The translations under genes were made by a program, and so were the position numbers. 64,000 nucleotides of DNA from Acidimicrobiia bacterium (GTDB taxonomy: Bacteria > Actinomycetota > Acidimicrobiia > Spongiisociales > Spongiisociaceae). The DNA lies in the NCBI GenBank assembly GCA_022827785.1, contig JAJEIM010000023.1, forward strand, positions 95,308 through 159,307. The letters run 5' to 3'. Of this stretch, positions 34,702 to 43,727 are shown in pieces. The notes beneath the pieces were generated by a model. The model ran no database searches and was not told where the DNA came from. It was given only the letters and a program-made list of their open reading frames with translations. Within the stretch, counting starts at the first letter, position 1. Each line of letters starts with the position of its first letter.

Positions 34702-36468
34702 ATGTCGCTGGACGCCCTGCTGGTGCTGGCCATTCTCATCGGAACGGTCGCCCTGTTCGTTACCGAGAGGTATCCCTTGGACATGGTGGCGTTACTCGCT
34801 CTCGGCGCTTTGCTCGCCTTGGGCTTGGTCACGCCCCAGGAGGGGTTCTCAGGATTCAGCAATCCGGCGACCCTGACGGTGGCCGCCATGTTCGTCCTGA
34901 GCGCGGGCCTCCAGAAGACGGGCGCCACTGCCGCGGTGGGCCGGCTCATGGTGCGCTTCGGCAAGGACCACTACACCGCGCTGGTGGTGGTGATGGGCAC
35001 GATCACGGTGATGTCGGCCTTCGTCAACAACACGGCTGCGGTGGCCGTGTTCATCCCGCTGGTCACGATCCTTGCCAACCGGCGCAGAATATCCGCCTCC
35101 AAGCTGCTGATCCCGCTCTCCTACGCCTCGCAGTTCGGGGGCGTCTGCACGCTGATCGGTACCTCCACCAACCTGCTGGTCAGCTCCATCTCCGAGCAGG
35201 CCGGTTACGGATCTTTCAGCATGTTCGAGTTCAGTCGGATGGGGCTGATCCTGTTCGTGGCCGGAGTCGCCTTCTTCCTGCTGTTCGGGCGCTGGCTGCT
35301 TCCCGACCGCAAGGTGAGCGAACTCGCCAGCACCTACAACCTCGGCGAGTACGTCACCGAGATGCGGGTTCGGCAGAACTCGCCGCTGGTGGGCAAGACC
35401 GTGCGGGAGAGCCGGCTCGGAGAGGAGCACGACGTGACCGTCCTACGGGTCCTGCATATAGGAGAGGCTGGATGGGCGCCGCTCCGGCAGGTTATCGAGC
35501 CGGATCAGGTGCTACTCGTGCGCGGTGAGATCGGCGAGCTCATGCTTCTCCGCGACTCCATGGGCCTGGAGCTCAATGTGGACTTCGAACTGCGGGATGA
35601 GACGCTCCAGACCGAGGACCTGCGCCTGGTGCAGGCTCTGGTCGCTCCGGGGTCCAAACTGGTCGGTCACACTCTCAAGGAACTGGACTTCCGGAACCGC
35701 TACAAGGCGCTGGTGCTGGCGATGCAGCGCAGGGGCGAGACGATTCACGACCAGCTCGGCACTGTCGCCCTGAGCGTCGGCGACGTGATCCTGCTGCAGG
35801 CGCACGAGGCGGAGATCAGGGCGCTGCGGCGCAATAGCAGTTTCATCGTTCTCGACGAGGTGCCGGGGACGGTCCTGCGGCACCGGGCGCCCCTGGTGAT
35901 CGCGATCCTCGTCGCTGTCGTAGGACTGGCGGCCTTCAACGTCTTCCCGATCCTGGTCACCGCGCTGCTCGGCTGCCTGGCCATGCTGCTGACCAGAGTC
36001 CTCCGACTGGACGAGGCGTATCAGGCCATCAACTGGCAGGTCATCTTCCTACTCGCCGGCATCCTTCCGCTCGGAATAGCCATGCAGACCAGCGGCGCGG
36101 CCGGGTACATCGCGGAGCGGGCAGTAGGGGTGGTTGGCGACATGGGACCGGTGGCGGTCCTGGCTGTCATATACCTGATGACGTCGGTGATGACCGACAC
36201 GATGAGCAATGCCGCCGCGGCGGTGCTCCTCGCGCCCATAGCCATCTCGACCGCGGAGCAGATCGGCGTCGACCCGCGGCCGTTCCTGATGGCGATCACC
36301 TTCGCCGCCTCGACCGGCTTCTCCACACCCGTCGGTTACCAGACCAACACGATGATCTACAACGCCGGTGGCTACAAGTACACGGACTTCCTTCGGACCG
36401 GCGTTCCCCTCAGCATCACCTTCTGGATACTGTCGGTGATCTTCATCCCCCGCCTCTGGTCGTTCTGA
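34702..36468 (+). CDS. SLC13-family permease with two RCK_C domains, first of pair
   Basis: A 588-residue transporter of the divalent anion:sodium (SLC13/ArsB-like) superfamily. Residues 1-200 carry about six helices with the conserved MSAFVNNTAAVAVFIPL and GTSTNLLVS loops. Two TrkA-C (RCK_C) regulatory domains occupy about 210-395, and a second membrane block with MTDTMSNAAAAVLLAPIA ends the protein. Such carriers move sulfate, dicarboxylates or other anions, with the RCK domains sensing a ligand. It is followed by a larger homologue 94 bases later. Confidence 0.9.
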   Translation: MSLDALLVLAILIGTVALFVTERYPLDMVALLALGALLALGLVTPQEGFSGFSNPATLTVAAMFVLSAGLQKTGATAAVGRLMVRFGKDHYTALVVVMGTITVMSAFVNNTAAVAVFIPLVTILANRRRISASKLLIPLSYASQFGGVCTLIGTSTNLLVSSISEQAGYGSFSMFEFSRMGLILFVAGVAFFLLFGRWLLPDRKVSELASTYNLGEYVTEMRVRQNSPLVGKTVRESRLGEEHDVTVLRVLHIGEAGWAPLRQVIEPDQVLLVRGEIGELMLLRDSMGLELNVDFELRDETLQTEDLRLVQALVAPGSKLVGHTLKELDFRNRYKALVLAMQRRGETIHDQLGTVALSVGDVILLQAHEAEIRALRRNSSFIVLDEVPGTVLRHRAPLVIAILVAVVGLAAFNVFPILVTALLGCLAMLLTRVLRLDEAYQAINWQVIFLLAGILPLGIAMQTSGAAGYIAERAVGVVGDMGPVAVLAVIYLMTSVMTDTMSNAAAAVLLAPIAISTAEQIGVDPRPFLMAITFAASTGFSTPVGYQTNTMIYNAGGYKYTDFLRTGVPLSITFWILSVIFIPRLWSF

Positions 36469-36562
36469 TCAGACGGATGAACCAGGGCGCCGGCAGCACC
36501 GGAGGCGGGACCGTGGAGCAGTTCGCAGCCGTCCCGCGGGCTCCTGCCGTGGGAGCTCCCTC

Positions 36563-38890
36563 TTGACCTGGCAGATCGCGTTCCTGATCCTGCTGCTGGC
36601 CGGGATGGCCTACCTGTTCCTGACGGCCAAGCTTCCGGTGGATCTGACAGCGTTCCTAGGGCTGGCGGTGCTGATCCTCGGTGGGTACGTCGGGCCGACG
36701 GAGGCATTCAGCGGCTTCGCCTCGCCTGCTGTGATCACCATGCTGGCCATCTTCATCATCAGCGCCGGGCTCCTTTACACGGGTGTCGCGGACACGGTGG
36801 CGTCCAAGGTCTACACCCTGGTGGGCAGCAAGGAAGTCCCGCTGATCATCACCCTCATGCTGGTGTCGGGCGTCCTCTCGGCGTTCATGAACAACATCGC
36901 CGCCACCGCGGTCCTGATGCCTGCTGTTGCGGGAATCGCCCGGAGGGCCGGGCTACCCGCCTCCCGCCTGATGATGCCGCTCGCGTTCGGGTCGATCCTG
37001 GGTGGCACCACCACCATGGTCGGCACGCCGCCCAACATTGTTGCCGCCACCATCATCGCCGAACGGAACATGACACCGTTCGGATTGTTCGACTTCACTC
37101 CGATCGGGCTGGTGCTTCTCTTCGCCGGGGTGCTATTCATGATCACGGTCGGTCGGCGTCTCCTTCCCAGCCGCCAGGCCGGTCCCGCCGAATCGGCAGC
37201 GGAGGAGTTGACCCATATCTACCACCTCGAGGAGCGGCTGTTCACGATCCGGATTCCCGAGCAGTCCGCTATGGACGGCATCACCCTCTCCGACGCCAAC
37301 CTGTCCGGTGCCCTGGGGATCCAGGTGGTCTCCATACATCGGGGGGCCAAGCACCTCTCCCCGGCGGCCGACACCCTTCTGCGAGGCGGCGACGTTCTCC
37401 TCGTGGACGGCAGGCTGTCGGACCTCGAGGATCTCCTTCGGGTCGGGAAAGTGGAGCTCCGGCCTACCTCGACCCGCCAGCTGCCCAGGCCGATGCGAGG
37501 CTTCACGGCCATCAGGTTCGAGGTTCCCGCCTCGTCCGACCTGGCAGGAAAGAGCCCGCGCGACGCCCGCTTCAGGGACCACTACGAGGCGGTGATCGTA
37601 GGGGTGGAGCGGGACGGGGAGGTGTTGCGGGAGAACCTGGCGTCCCGGACCATCCACGCCGGGGATCACGTAATCGCAATCGGGCCCCGCTCCCAGCTGC
37701 TGGAGATGCAACCCGACCCGAACTTCCTGGTGAAGGACCTGGGGTTGGCGGCTATGCAGCCGTTCGAGGGCCATCTATCCGTGCTCCGGGTCCCGGAAGG
37801 CTCCTCGTTGGCGGGTTCGACGGTCGGATCAAGCCGGCTGAGCGAGTTGGTGGGCGTCACTGTCGGAGGGATCATTCGCGATGACGTCACCCGACTCGAC
37901 GTGCGTCCCGACGATGTGCTCGAGGCCGGCGATGGCCTGCTGGTGGCGTGCGAGCCGGCCCGGTTCGAGCGGCTGGTCCGGCTGGGTGACATCGAGGTGG
38001 ATTCCCGGGTGGGCGAGGGAGACCTCGAGTCGGAGGACTTCGGCATCGTCGAGGTGGCGCTGGCGCCCCGCTCGGCGATCGAGGGCAAGACCTCTCGCGA
38101 GCTGCAGTTCCGGGATCGCTACGGCCTCCAGTTGCTGGCGGTCTGGCGGGATGGCCACTCCATCTACGAGGACCTGGCCGATCTCGCGTTCCGTTTCGGT
38201 GATGCTCTACTGGTGCAGGGTCCCTGGGACCGGATCCGCCTGCTCGGTTCCGACGCCAACTTCGTGGTGCTCTCGCCGGCGGGGATGCAGCCCCGCCGTC
38301 CCAAGAAGGCACCGATCGCGCTGGGGGCGTTGCTGCTGATGGTCGCGATGGTGGTGTTCGGCATCCAGCCCATCCATGTGGCCGCCTTCGTCGCCGCCAG
38401 CCTGGTGCTGCTGTTCGGAACCGTCACCATGGAGGAGGCATACCGGGCCATCGAGTGGCGCACCATCTTCCTCGTGGCGGCGGTCTTGCCCGTGGGGGTC
38501 GCCATGGAGAGCACCGGCGCGGCATTGCTCCTGGTCAGCAGGGTTACGGATTGGCTGGGACCGATGGGCCACCTGGCCATCCTCATCGCGCTGGTGGTCC
38601 TGGCAAGCATTCTCAGCCAGGCACTGGACGGGGCCCCCGCAGTGGTTCTCCTGGCGCCGGTCGCGCTCGAAACGGCCGCCCAACTGGGCATGAACCCCTA
38701 CGCGGCCATGATGGGGGTGAGCCTGGCCGCGTCGGCCGCCTTCATGACTCCTTTCAGTCACAAGGCCAACCTCCTGGTCATGGGCGCCGGGGGTTACCGG
38801 GCCATCGACTATGCAAGGGTCGGCACCCCGCTGACCGTTGTCGTTCTGGGCATAGTTGTGGCCCTGGTACCGGTCTTCTTCCCCTTCTGA
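36563..38890 (+). CDS. SLC13-family permease with four RCK_C domains, second of pair
   Basis: A 775-residue homologue of the preceding gene. The membrane part has LMLVSGVLSAFMNNIAATAVLMP and GTPPNIVAATI. Between the two membrane halves lie about 360 residues that read as four TrkA-C domains in a row (about 210-580), twice as many as in its neighbour. The last block (LDGAPAVVLLAPVAL) replaces the usual NN motif with a less typical sequence. It starts at TTG 36563, seven bases after GGGAG. The two genes may form a heteromeric or redundant anion uptake system. Confidence 0.88.
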   Translation: MTWQIAFLILLLAGMAYLFLTAKLPVDLTAFLGLAVLILGGYVGPTEAFSGFASPAVITMLAIFIISAGLLYTGVADTVASKVYTLVGSKEVPLIITLMLVSGVLSAFMNNIAATAVLMPAVAGIARRAGLPASRLMMPLAFGSILGGTTTMVGTPPNIVAATIIAERNMTPFGLFDFTPIGLVLLFAGVLFMITVGRRLLPSRQAGPAESAAEELTHIYHLEERLFTIRIPEQSAMDGITLSDANLSGALGIQVVSIHRGAKHLSPAADTLLRGGDVLLVDGRLSDLEDLLRVGKVELRPTSTRQLPRPMRGFTAIRFEVPASSDLAGKSPRDARFRDHYEAVIVGVERDGEVLRENLASRTIHAGDHVIAIGPRSQLLEMQPDPNFLVKDLGLAAMQPFEGHLSVLRVPEGSSLAGSTVGSSRLSELVGVTVGGIIRDDVTRLDVRPDDVLEAGDGLLVACEPARFERLVRLGDIEVDSRVGEGDLESEDFGIVEVALAPRSAIEGKTSRELQFRDRYGLQLLAVWRDGHSIYEDLADLAFRFGDALLVQGPWDRIRLLGSDANFVVLSPAGMQPRRPKKAPIALGALLLMVAMVVFGIQPIHVAAFVAASLVLLFGTVTMEEAYRAIEWRTIFLVAAVLPVGVAMESTGAALLLVSRVTDWLGPMGHLAILIALVVLASILSQALDGAPAVVLLAPVALETAAQLGMNPYAAMMGVSLAASAAFMTPFSHKANLLVMGAGGYRAIDYARVGTPLTVVVLGIVVALVPVFFPF

Positions 38891-38996
38891 GCCAGAACAT
38901 CCCGGAGGCCGTTCGGTAAGCCGCGTTCGACACCGGTCTTCCCCTCTCTCGGCAGCTAACTACGGGCTCGTGGCCAGCGATCATCGCCGACCCTCC

Positions 38997-39008
38997 TAGG
39001 CTGGGGAG
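38997..39008 (+). promoter_or_regulatory. Leaderless -10 box (TAGGCT, N6, GTG)
   Basis: TAGGCT (38997-39002) ends six bases before GTG 39009. The spacer GGGGAG could also act as a ribosome site at zero spacing, but the -10 geometry is the same as at five other starts in this window. Confidence 0.45.
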
Positions 39009-39512
39009 GTGAGCGAGTCGGGTAGCGCGGTCGGTGCCGGGGGTCAGCCGGCGAGGGTGATTCTGAGCGGGTCGCTCCGAGAGGCGGTGAACGCCCCTCC
39101 GACCGTGTACCGGGCGGTGGGTGGACAGGAGTTCTTCGACGTTCTCGTGGACCGTTTCTACGACGCCGTGGAGCGCGACCCGCTGCTGCGGCCCATGTAT
39201 CCGAGGGATCTGCGACAGTCCAGGGAGCGGCTGGCCGGCTTCCTGGCCCAGTACTGGGGTGGGCCCCCGCGCTACAGCGAGAAGCGGGGCCATCCCCGCC
39301 TGCGGATGCGGCACATGCACTTCGCCATCGGCCCGGCCGAGCGCGACGCGTGGATGGCGCACATGACGGCTTCTCTCGATGCGGCGACCCTCGCCGACGG
39401 CACCGGCCGCCCCCTTCCTGCCGAGATCAGGTCAGCGATGTTCGACCACTTCGACAACGCCGCCACCCACCTGATCAATCAGCCCGGCGCGACGCCCGGC
39501 CAGGACTGCTGA
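39009..39512 (+). CDS. Truncated haemoglobin (group II)
   Basis: A 167-residue globin-like protein. After a 35-residue polar N-terminus the 2/2 globin fold begins (TVYRAVGGQEFFDVLVDRFYDAVERDPLLRPMYP) with LAGFLAQYWGGPPRYSEKRGHPRLRMRHMHFAIG. This contains the GGP-Y region, the H helix tail and the proximal histidine region (RMRHMHF), as in trHbO proteins. In actinobacteria these bind O2 or act in peroxide and NO chemistry. The Trp/Tyr positions typical of group II are present. It stands alone, 114 bases before the HTH gene. Confidence 0.9.
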   Translation: MSESGSAVGAGGQPARVILSGSLREAVNAPPTVYRAVGGQEFFDVLVDRFYDAVERDPLLRPMYPRDLRQSRERLAGFLAQYWGGPPRYSEKRGHPRLRMRHMHFAIGPAERDAWMAHMTASLDAATLADGTGRPLPAEIRSAMFDHFDNAATHLINQPGATPGQDC

Positions 39513-39610
39513 GTGCTGCCCGAGGACTCTCGATCGAGGGTGCTGGTAACTCGTCCGGTGGTGGACGAGGTCTCTGTCTCGCAGGTGAGCAGATCATATA
39601 TCACATTCGC

Positions 39611-39625
39611 TATAATCTAGGCAGT
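39611..39625 (+). promoter_or_regulatory. TATAAT promoter of the HTH-nucleotidyltransferase pair
   Basis: A consensus TATAAT (39611-39616) lies nine bases before ATG 39626 in an AT-rich patch (ATCATATATCACATTCGCTATAATC) inside otherwise G+C-rich DNA. No -35 box is clear. The mRNA would have a leader of about three bases. The AT-rich patch is a likely binding site for the HTH protein itself. Confidence 0.5.
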
Positions 39626-39964
39626 ATGCACCGGCAACTCAGGGAACTACGCCAGGAGAAGGGGATCACGCTATCCCAGTTATCCGCCATGACAGGTATC
39701 GCGCAGCCCAACCTGTCACGTATCGAGTCGGGGAAGGTGGATCCCAGATGCTCCACATTGGCGCGGATAGCTCGTGCCATGGGGGTGGAGATGGTGCTGA
39801 TGGCCCCCGATGTCCTGTCCGTGGCCGATATCGAGGCTCGGATGGCTAACGGTCGGAGGCGCTTGGTGGAACATGACATTCAAGCCCGTGATGTTGAGCA
39901 GCGTCTGGCGTGGAAGGAGGCCCGTGGTGTCGATACGGCGGTCGAGCGGCGCATCTTGGGATGA
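39626..39964 (+). CDS. XRE-type HTH regulator (putative antitoxin)
   Basis: A 112-residue protein. Residues 3-58 form a Cro/CI helix-turn-helix (LRELRQEKGITLSQLSAMTGIAQPNLSRIESGK in parts: LRELRQEKGITL, GIAQPNLSRIESGK), and a charged helical tail follows. ATG 39626 is the natural start, just after TATAAT. The stop overlaps the start of the nucleotidyltransferase gene (ATGA). HTH plus nucleotidyltransferase pairs are a known toxin-antitoxin layout, and the HTH protein probably represses its own promoter. Confidence 0.85.
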   Translation: MHRQLRELRQEKGITLSQLSAMTGIAQPNLSRIESGKVDPRCSTLARIARAMGVEMVLMAPDVLSVADIEARMANGRRRLVEHDIQARDVEQRLAWKEARGVDTAVERRILG

Positions 39965-40527
39965 AGGCCTCCGAACTCCTGGCCCTCGCTCGCTGCAAGC
40001 GTTCGAACAGTACTGAACGGGTGCTCCTTGCAGCCGCTGCCTTCGACACGGCTGTGCGGGCGCCACTGGTGCTCGTAGGAGGCGCGGCGCAGATGATCCA
40101 CTCCGGCTACGAGCGCCACACGGACATCGACATGGTCGGCCCCATCGACGCGGGTGACAGGGCAGCGTTGGATCGGCTCGGATTCACCCGTGACGGACGG
40201 CATTGGGTCATCGGCTCGGGGGATGAGGAGATCGCTATCGAGGTACCGGCCGAGAGGCTGTACGGCGAGGACACGCCGGAGTTGGTGGAGATCCAGGGAG
40301 TGGTCGTGCGGATCATCTCGGTGAACGATCTTATGATGGACCGACTCATTCAAGCCACCGATGGAACGCCTGTCACATGGGACGAAGCTCTGGCTCTGGC
40401 AGTCGCAGCCCGAGACCGTGTTGACTGGACGGCTATCGAGTCAAGATGTAGAACCGCTCAGGCAGATGATGTCTTTCTGCGGAACCTACCTGCTGTGCTG
40501 GATCGGCTCATCAGGCACCTGACCTGA
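39961..40527 (+). CDS. Nucleotidyltransferase-fold protein (putative toxin)
   Basis: A 188-residue protein with the minimal nucleotidyltransferase signature: LVLVGGAAQMIHSGYERHTDIDMVG, giving GG at 40-41 and D55-x-D57. A third acidic residue lies near EEIAIEVPAE. It resembles the AbiEii/DUF6036-type proteins. Related enzymes silence cells by adding nucleotides to tRNA or protein. It overlaps the HTH gene by four bases. Codon use is native. It could also be a housekeeping NTase of unknown target. Confidence 0.75.
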   Translation: MKASELLALARCKRSNSTERVLLAAAAFDTAVRAPLVLVGGAAQMIHSGYERHTDIDMVGPIDAGDRAALDRLGFTRDGRHWVIGSGDEEIAIEVPAERLYGEDTPELVEIQGVVVRIISVNDLMMDRLIQATDGTPVTWDEALALAVAARDRVDWTAIESRCRTAQADDVFLRNLPAVLDRLIRHLT

Positions 40528-40610
40528 TGTGCAGGGTAGAGAGCGGCTCGCGCTATCCCGAAGTGGAGCCGAGGTCGGGAGGTGTAATCCTCACGATGAG
40601 GAGGAGTTGA

Positions 40611-41609
40611 GTGTTGTTACCTGAGAACCGATCCTTTGAGTTGTCCCTGCAGCTTCTCGAAGGCGCCATCGACATCCACGTCCACGCCACGCCGCACCTG
40701 CCGAGCAGCCCGAGACGGCTGGATCCCATCGAGGCGGCCATAGAAGCGCGGGACGCCGGTATGCGAACCATCGTGCTCATGGACGTCTTCCAGATGACGA
40801 ACGGGATCGCCTGGATCGTGAACCGGGCCGTTCCCGACTTCACGGTTTACGGCGGTCTGATCCTCAATACCGCGTACGGTGGCCTGAACCCTCGGGCCGT
40901 CAAGACGGCGATCGGGTACGGCGACGGCGCCAGGTTCATCAGCTTGGGCGCCCATTCCACCTACTACCAGGCCTCCAGGGAGGGCCGGATCGTGGATGGG
41001 AAGTTCACACCCCTGAAGGACCTGTACCCGGAGTTCAGGAGGGAGGAGGTGGATCGCTCCATCCGCATCCCCGTGGACGGGCCGGTGGGGCGTGAGCTGG
41101 ACGAGATCCTGAGCTTGATCTCGGACCATCCCCATGTTTTTCTGAACACGGGCCACGTCTCGCCCGAGGAGGCCATCCGCCTGGTCGACTTGGCCGGCGA
41201 GTACGGGATCGAGAAAGTGCTGGTCGCCACCGCCGTCACCCAGGTGGCATCGACGGACCAGCTCCGGTACATGGCACAGATGGGCGCCTTCATCGAATAC
41301 ACCCTGGGCGCCTACACGCACACCACGTCTATCCCCAAGACCCACTACTACGTCGAGCGGGAGTACGCCGCGGACGAGGAGATGACGGGCGAGGCGAGCG
41401 GTGGCATCAGGAAGGCCGCCGAGCAGATCCGGGAGGTGGGAGCCGATCACTGCATCCTGGCGACGGATTTCGGCGGGTACACGTTGCCGGCGCCGGTCGA
41501 AGGCCTGCGCGAGTTCATCGCCTGCCTCCTGGACTTGGGCCTACCGGCCGAGGACATCAGCAAGATGGTCAGGACCAATCCCGAGAAACTCCTGGGCCTC
41601 GATCCCTAA
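40611..41609 (+). CDS. DUF6282 amidohydrolase-like protein
   Basis: A 332-residue metal-hydrolase-like barrel. HVHATPH at about residue 23-29 is the first metal motif. Further histidines occur in LNTGHVSPEEA, and an acidic ligand in LATDFGGYT near the end, as in amidohydrolase-superfamily proteins annotated DUF6282. It begins at GTG 40611, six bases after GAGGAGGAG. The reaction is unknown. Its 3' end is 58 bases before the repeat array of the second DUF4143 gene. Confidence 0.85.
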   Translation: MLLPENRSFELSLQLLEGAIDIHVHATPHLPSSPRRLDPIEAAIEARDAGMRTIVLMDVFQMTNGIAWIVNRAVPDFTVYGGLILNTAYGGLNPRAVKTAIGYGDGARFISLGAHSTYYQASREGRIVDGKFTPLKDLYPEFRREEVDRSIRIPVDGPVGRELDEILSLISDHPHVFLNTGHVSPEEAIRLVDLAGEYGIEKVLVATAVTQVASTDQLRYMAQMGAFIEYTLGAYTHTTSIPKTHYYVEREYAADEEMTGEASGGIRKAAEQIREVGADHCILATDFGGYTLPAPVEGLREFIACLLDLGLPAEDISKMVRTNPEKLLGLDP

Positions 41610-41667
41610 GAAGGCCCGCCCCGGACTCCTCCGCCCGTCCGCAGGCTCCGAACGGTCCCGGCTTTGC

Positions 41668-41746
41668 AAAGTGAAGTCCGAAAACTCCCCAAAGTGAAGT
41701 GCAGATCTCCCGCAAAGTGAAGTGTAGAATACTCCCAAAGTGAAGT
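41668..41746 (+). repeat. Four perfect 10-bp iterons at a 23-bp period
   Basis: AAAGTGAAGT occurs at 41668, 41691, 41714 and 41737, each copy identical and each start exactly 23 bases after the last. The 13-base spacers differ but all contain CTCCC towards their end. A TAGAAT box (41725-41730) lies between copies 3 and 4, and copy 4 contains GTG 41740, in frame with the ATPase gene. The array is directly upstream of that gene. It looks like an operator array bound cooperatively on one face of the helix. Confidence 0.85.
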
Positions 41747-41775
41747 TTGCCCATGAAGTCGGTTGGAGGAACGTG

Positions 41776-43047
41776 GTGCGTCTCGGCAATCCCGGCTATC
41801 TGGACCGAGTGGTGGACACGGAGGTAGCTGGAGCTCTTGCCTCATCGCCCGCCGTGCTCATCGAGGGTCCGCGGGGCTGTGGCAAGACTTGGACCGGCCA
41901 GAGGTTCGCCCGCAGCGAGATCGTCCTGGACGGGTCCGAGGCATTGCGCATCGCCGCCGAAGTGGACCCGGGCTCGATCCTGGCAGGCGAGGAACCGCGA
42001 CTGCTGGATGAGTGGCAGTTGGTCCGGGGCATCTGGAATCCGATGCGCCACGCCTGCGACCGGCGGGGAGGATTCGGGCACTTCCTGCTCACGGGCTCGC
42101 AGAATCCTCCGGACGATGTCACGGAGCACTCGGGCGCAGGTCGGGTTGCCCGCGTACGGATGCGCCCCATGACGTTGTGGGAGTCCGGTGACTCCACCGG
42201 TGAGGTGTCTCTGGCTTCGCTGCTGGACGGTGGTCGATGCCGCGCCCCGGACACAGAGCGGACTATCGGCGATGTGGCCTCCCTCATCTGCCGCGGTGGG
42301 TGGCCTCGCATGGTCGGGATGGCCGCGAGCACGGCGCAGGCTCGCCTGCGTGACTACCTGAGCGACATCGCTCGCGTTGACATCTCCCGCGTTGGCGGAA
42401 TCAGGCGCAACCCGCTAATGGTGATGGACCTGCTCGCGTCCCTCGCTCGCAACGAGTCCACCACGGCCTCCATCGCCGCCTTGCGGGCCGATCTGGCGGA
42501 AGAGGGCACCGGAGCACCTGCTCGTTCCACCATCGGGGCTTACCTGGACGAGCTCGCCCGCCTGTTCGTGATAGAGCCTCTGCCGGCCTGGTTCGCTCAT
42601 CTCAGATCGGCGTCCCGTCTGAGGAAGAGCCCCAAGCGGTACTTCGCCGACCCGGCGCTTGCGGTTGCCGCGCTACGAGGCTCCGCGGCCTTTCTGGAGC
42701 GCGACCTGGAGATGATGGGGTTGCTGTTCGAGTCGATGGCGATGCGCGACCTTCGGGTGTACGCGCAGGCCATGGGTGCGCATCTGTACTACTACCGCGA
42801 TCAGAGCAACCTGGAGGCGGATGCCATTATCGACAGTCTTGACGGTCGTTGGGCTGCGGTGGAGATCAAGCTGGGAGGGGGTTCGGCCATCAAGAGGGCC
42901 ATGGGCTCCCTGCGGGCCGTCCGCTCCCGGGTGGACACCAGCCGCCGTGGAGACCCGGCCCGGCTGATCGTCCTGACTGCCTTCGGCCCCGGCTACCAGA
43001 CGGACGACGGCGTGGCGGTAGTGCCGCTCACCGCGTTAAGACCCTGA
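41776..43047 (+). CDS. AAA ATPase with DUF4143 domain, paralogue 2
   Basis: A 423-residue paralogue of the protein at 12461-13744, collinear over its whole length: GYLDRVVD near the start, Walker A GPRGCGKT (31-38), [49 protein letters not shown] and the nuclease-like [25 protein letters not shown] 41776 is six bases after GGAGG. GTG 41740, inside iteron 4 and nine bases after TAGAAT, is an in-frame alternative. The protein may control its own promoter through the iterons. Its function is otherwise unknown. Confidence 0.88.
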   Translation: MRLGNPGYLDRVVDTEVAGALASSPAVLIEGPRGCGKTWTGQRFARSEIVLDGSEALRIAAEVDPGSILAGEEPRLLDEWQLVRGIWNPMRHACDRRGGFGHFLLTGSQNPPDDVTEHSGAGRVARVRMRPMTLWESGDSTGEVSLASLLDGGRCRAPDTERTIGDVASLICRGGWPRMVGMAASTAQARLRDYLSDIARVDISRVGGIRRNPLMVMDLLASLARNESTTASIAALRADLAEEGTGAPARSTIGAYLDELARLFVIEPLPAWFAHLRSASRLRKSPKRYFADPALAVAALRGSAAFLERDLEMMGLLFESMAMRDLRVYAQAMGAHLYYYRDQSNLEADAIIDSLDGRWAAVEIKLGGGSAIKRAMGSLRAVRSRVDTSRRGDPARLIVLTAFGPGYQTDDGVAVVPLTALRP

Positions 43048-43083
43048 CAGCCGTTTCCTCGTCCGAGTATCCTCAATAGCGCC

Positions 43084-43527
43084 GTGAGATCGGAAGCCGC
43101 GACCGTCGAGGAGTACCTGGCGAACCTGCCCGAGGGCCGGGAGGAGGCGCTCTCGGTGGTGCGTTCGGTCATCCTCGACCACCTCCCTGACGGGTACGAG
43201 GAGGAGATGCGGTGGGGGATGATCTCCTACGAGGTGCCGCTTGCGATCCAGCCCGACACCTACAACGGCAAGCCGCTCATGTACGCCGCGCTCGCCTCCC
43301 AGAAGCGGCACATGGCCGTCTACCTGTCCGGCGTCTATGCCGATCCCGAGGCACGCGAGGACTTCGAGCAGGCGTACCGGGCTACGGGCAAGCGTATGGA
43401 CATGGGCAAGAGCTGCGTCCGCTTCCGCCGCCTCGACGACCTGCCTCTGGAGGTCATCGGGGACGCCATTGCCCGCTATCCCGTCAACGACTTCGTCGAC
43501 CTGTACCACCGAGCCCGCCGCCGCTGA
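43084..43527 (+). CDS. DUF1801 domain protein
   Basis: A 147-residue protein of the DUF1801 (YdhG-like) family, recognised by VEEYLANLPEGREEALSVVRSVI at the start, EEEMRWGMISYEVP in the middle and the C-terminal GKSCVRFRRLDDLPLEVIGDAI. Structures of this family are small alpha/beta folds of unknown role. GTG 43084 lies ten bases after TATCCT. The 200 bases that follow, up to the binding-protein gene, contain only its ribosome site (AGGAGGTAGG) as a clear signal. Confidence 0.85.
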   Translation: MRSEAATVEEYLANLPEGREEALSVVRSVILDHLPDGYEEEMRWGMISYEVPLAIQPDTYNGKPLMYAALASQKRHMAVYLSGVYADPEAREDFEQAYRATGKRMDMGKSCVRFRRLDDLPLEVIGDAIARYPVNDFVDLYHRARRR

Positions 43528-43727
43528 TCCGGCGGACCGTTGTCGGTAGGAGGAGAGGTGCTGTCCGGCTCCGGGCGTGCCCGCGTGGAGAGCGCTGGAA
43601 ATATTGCTCGACAGCGAAGTTGGACAGCTTCTGGCCGGGTGCCGTTTCGGGGCCCATGCTACGGTCAATCTGGGTAGGTTTGCGGCGGGTTCACGATGCC
43701 GGGAACCAGCGCTACAGGAGGTAGGAA

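Noticed and set aside
41668..41746. The four iterons as a short CRISPR or plasmid origin
   Set aside because: The repeats are only 10 bases with 13-base spacers that share CTCCC, and no Rep or Cas gene is near. An operator array for the adjacent gene fits better.
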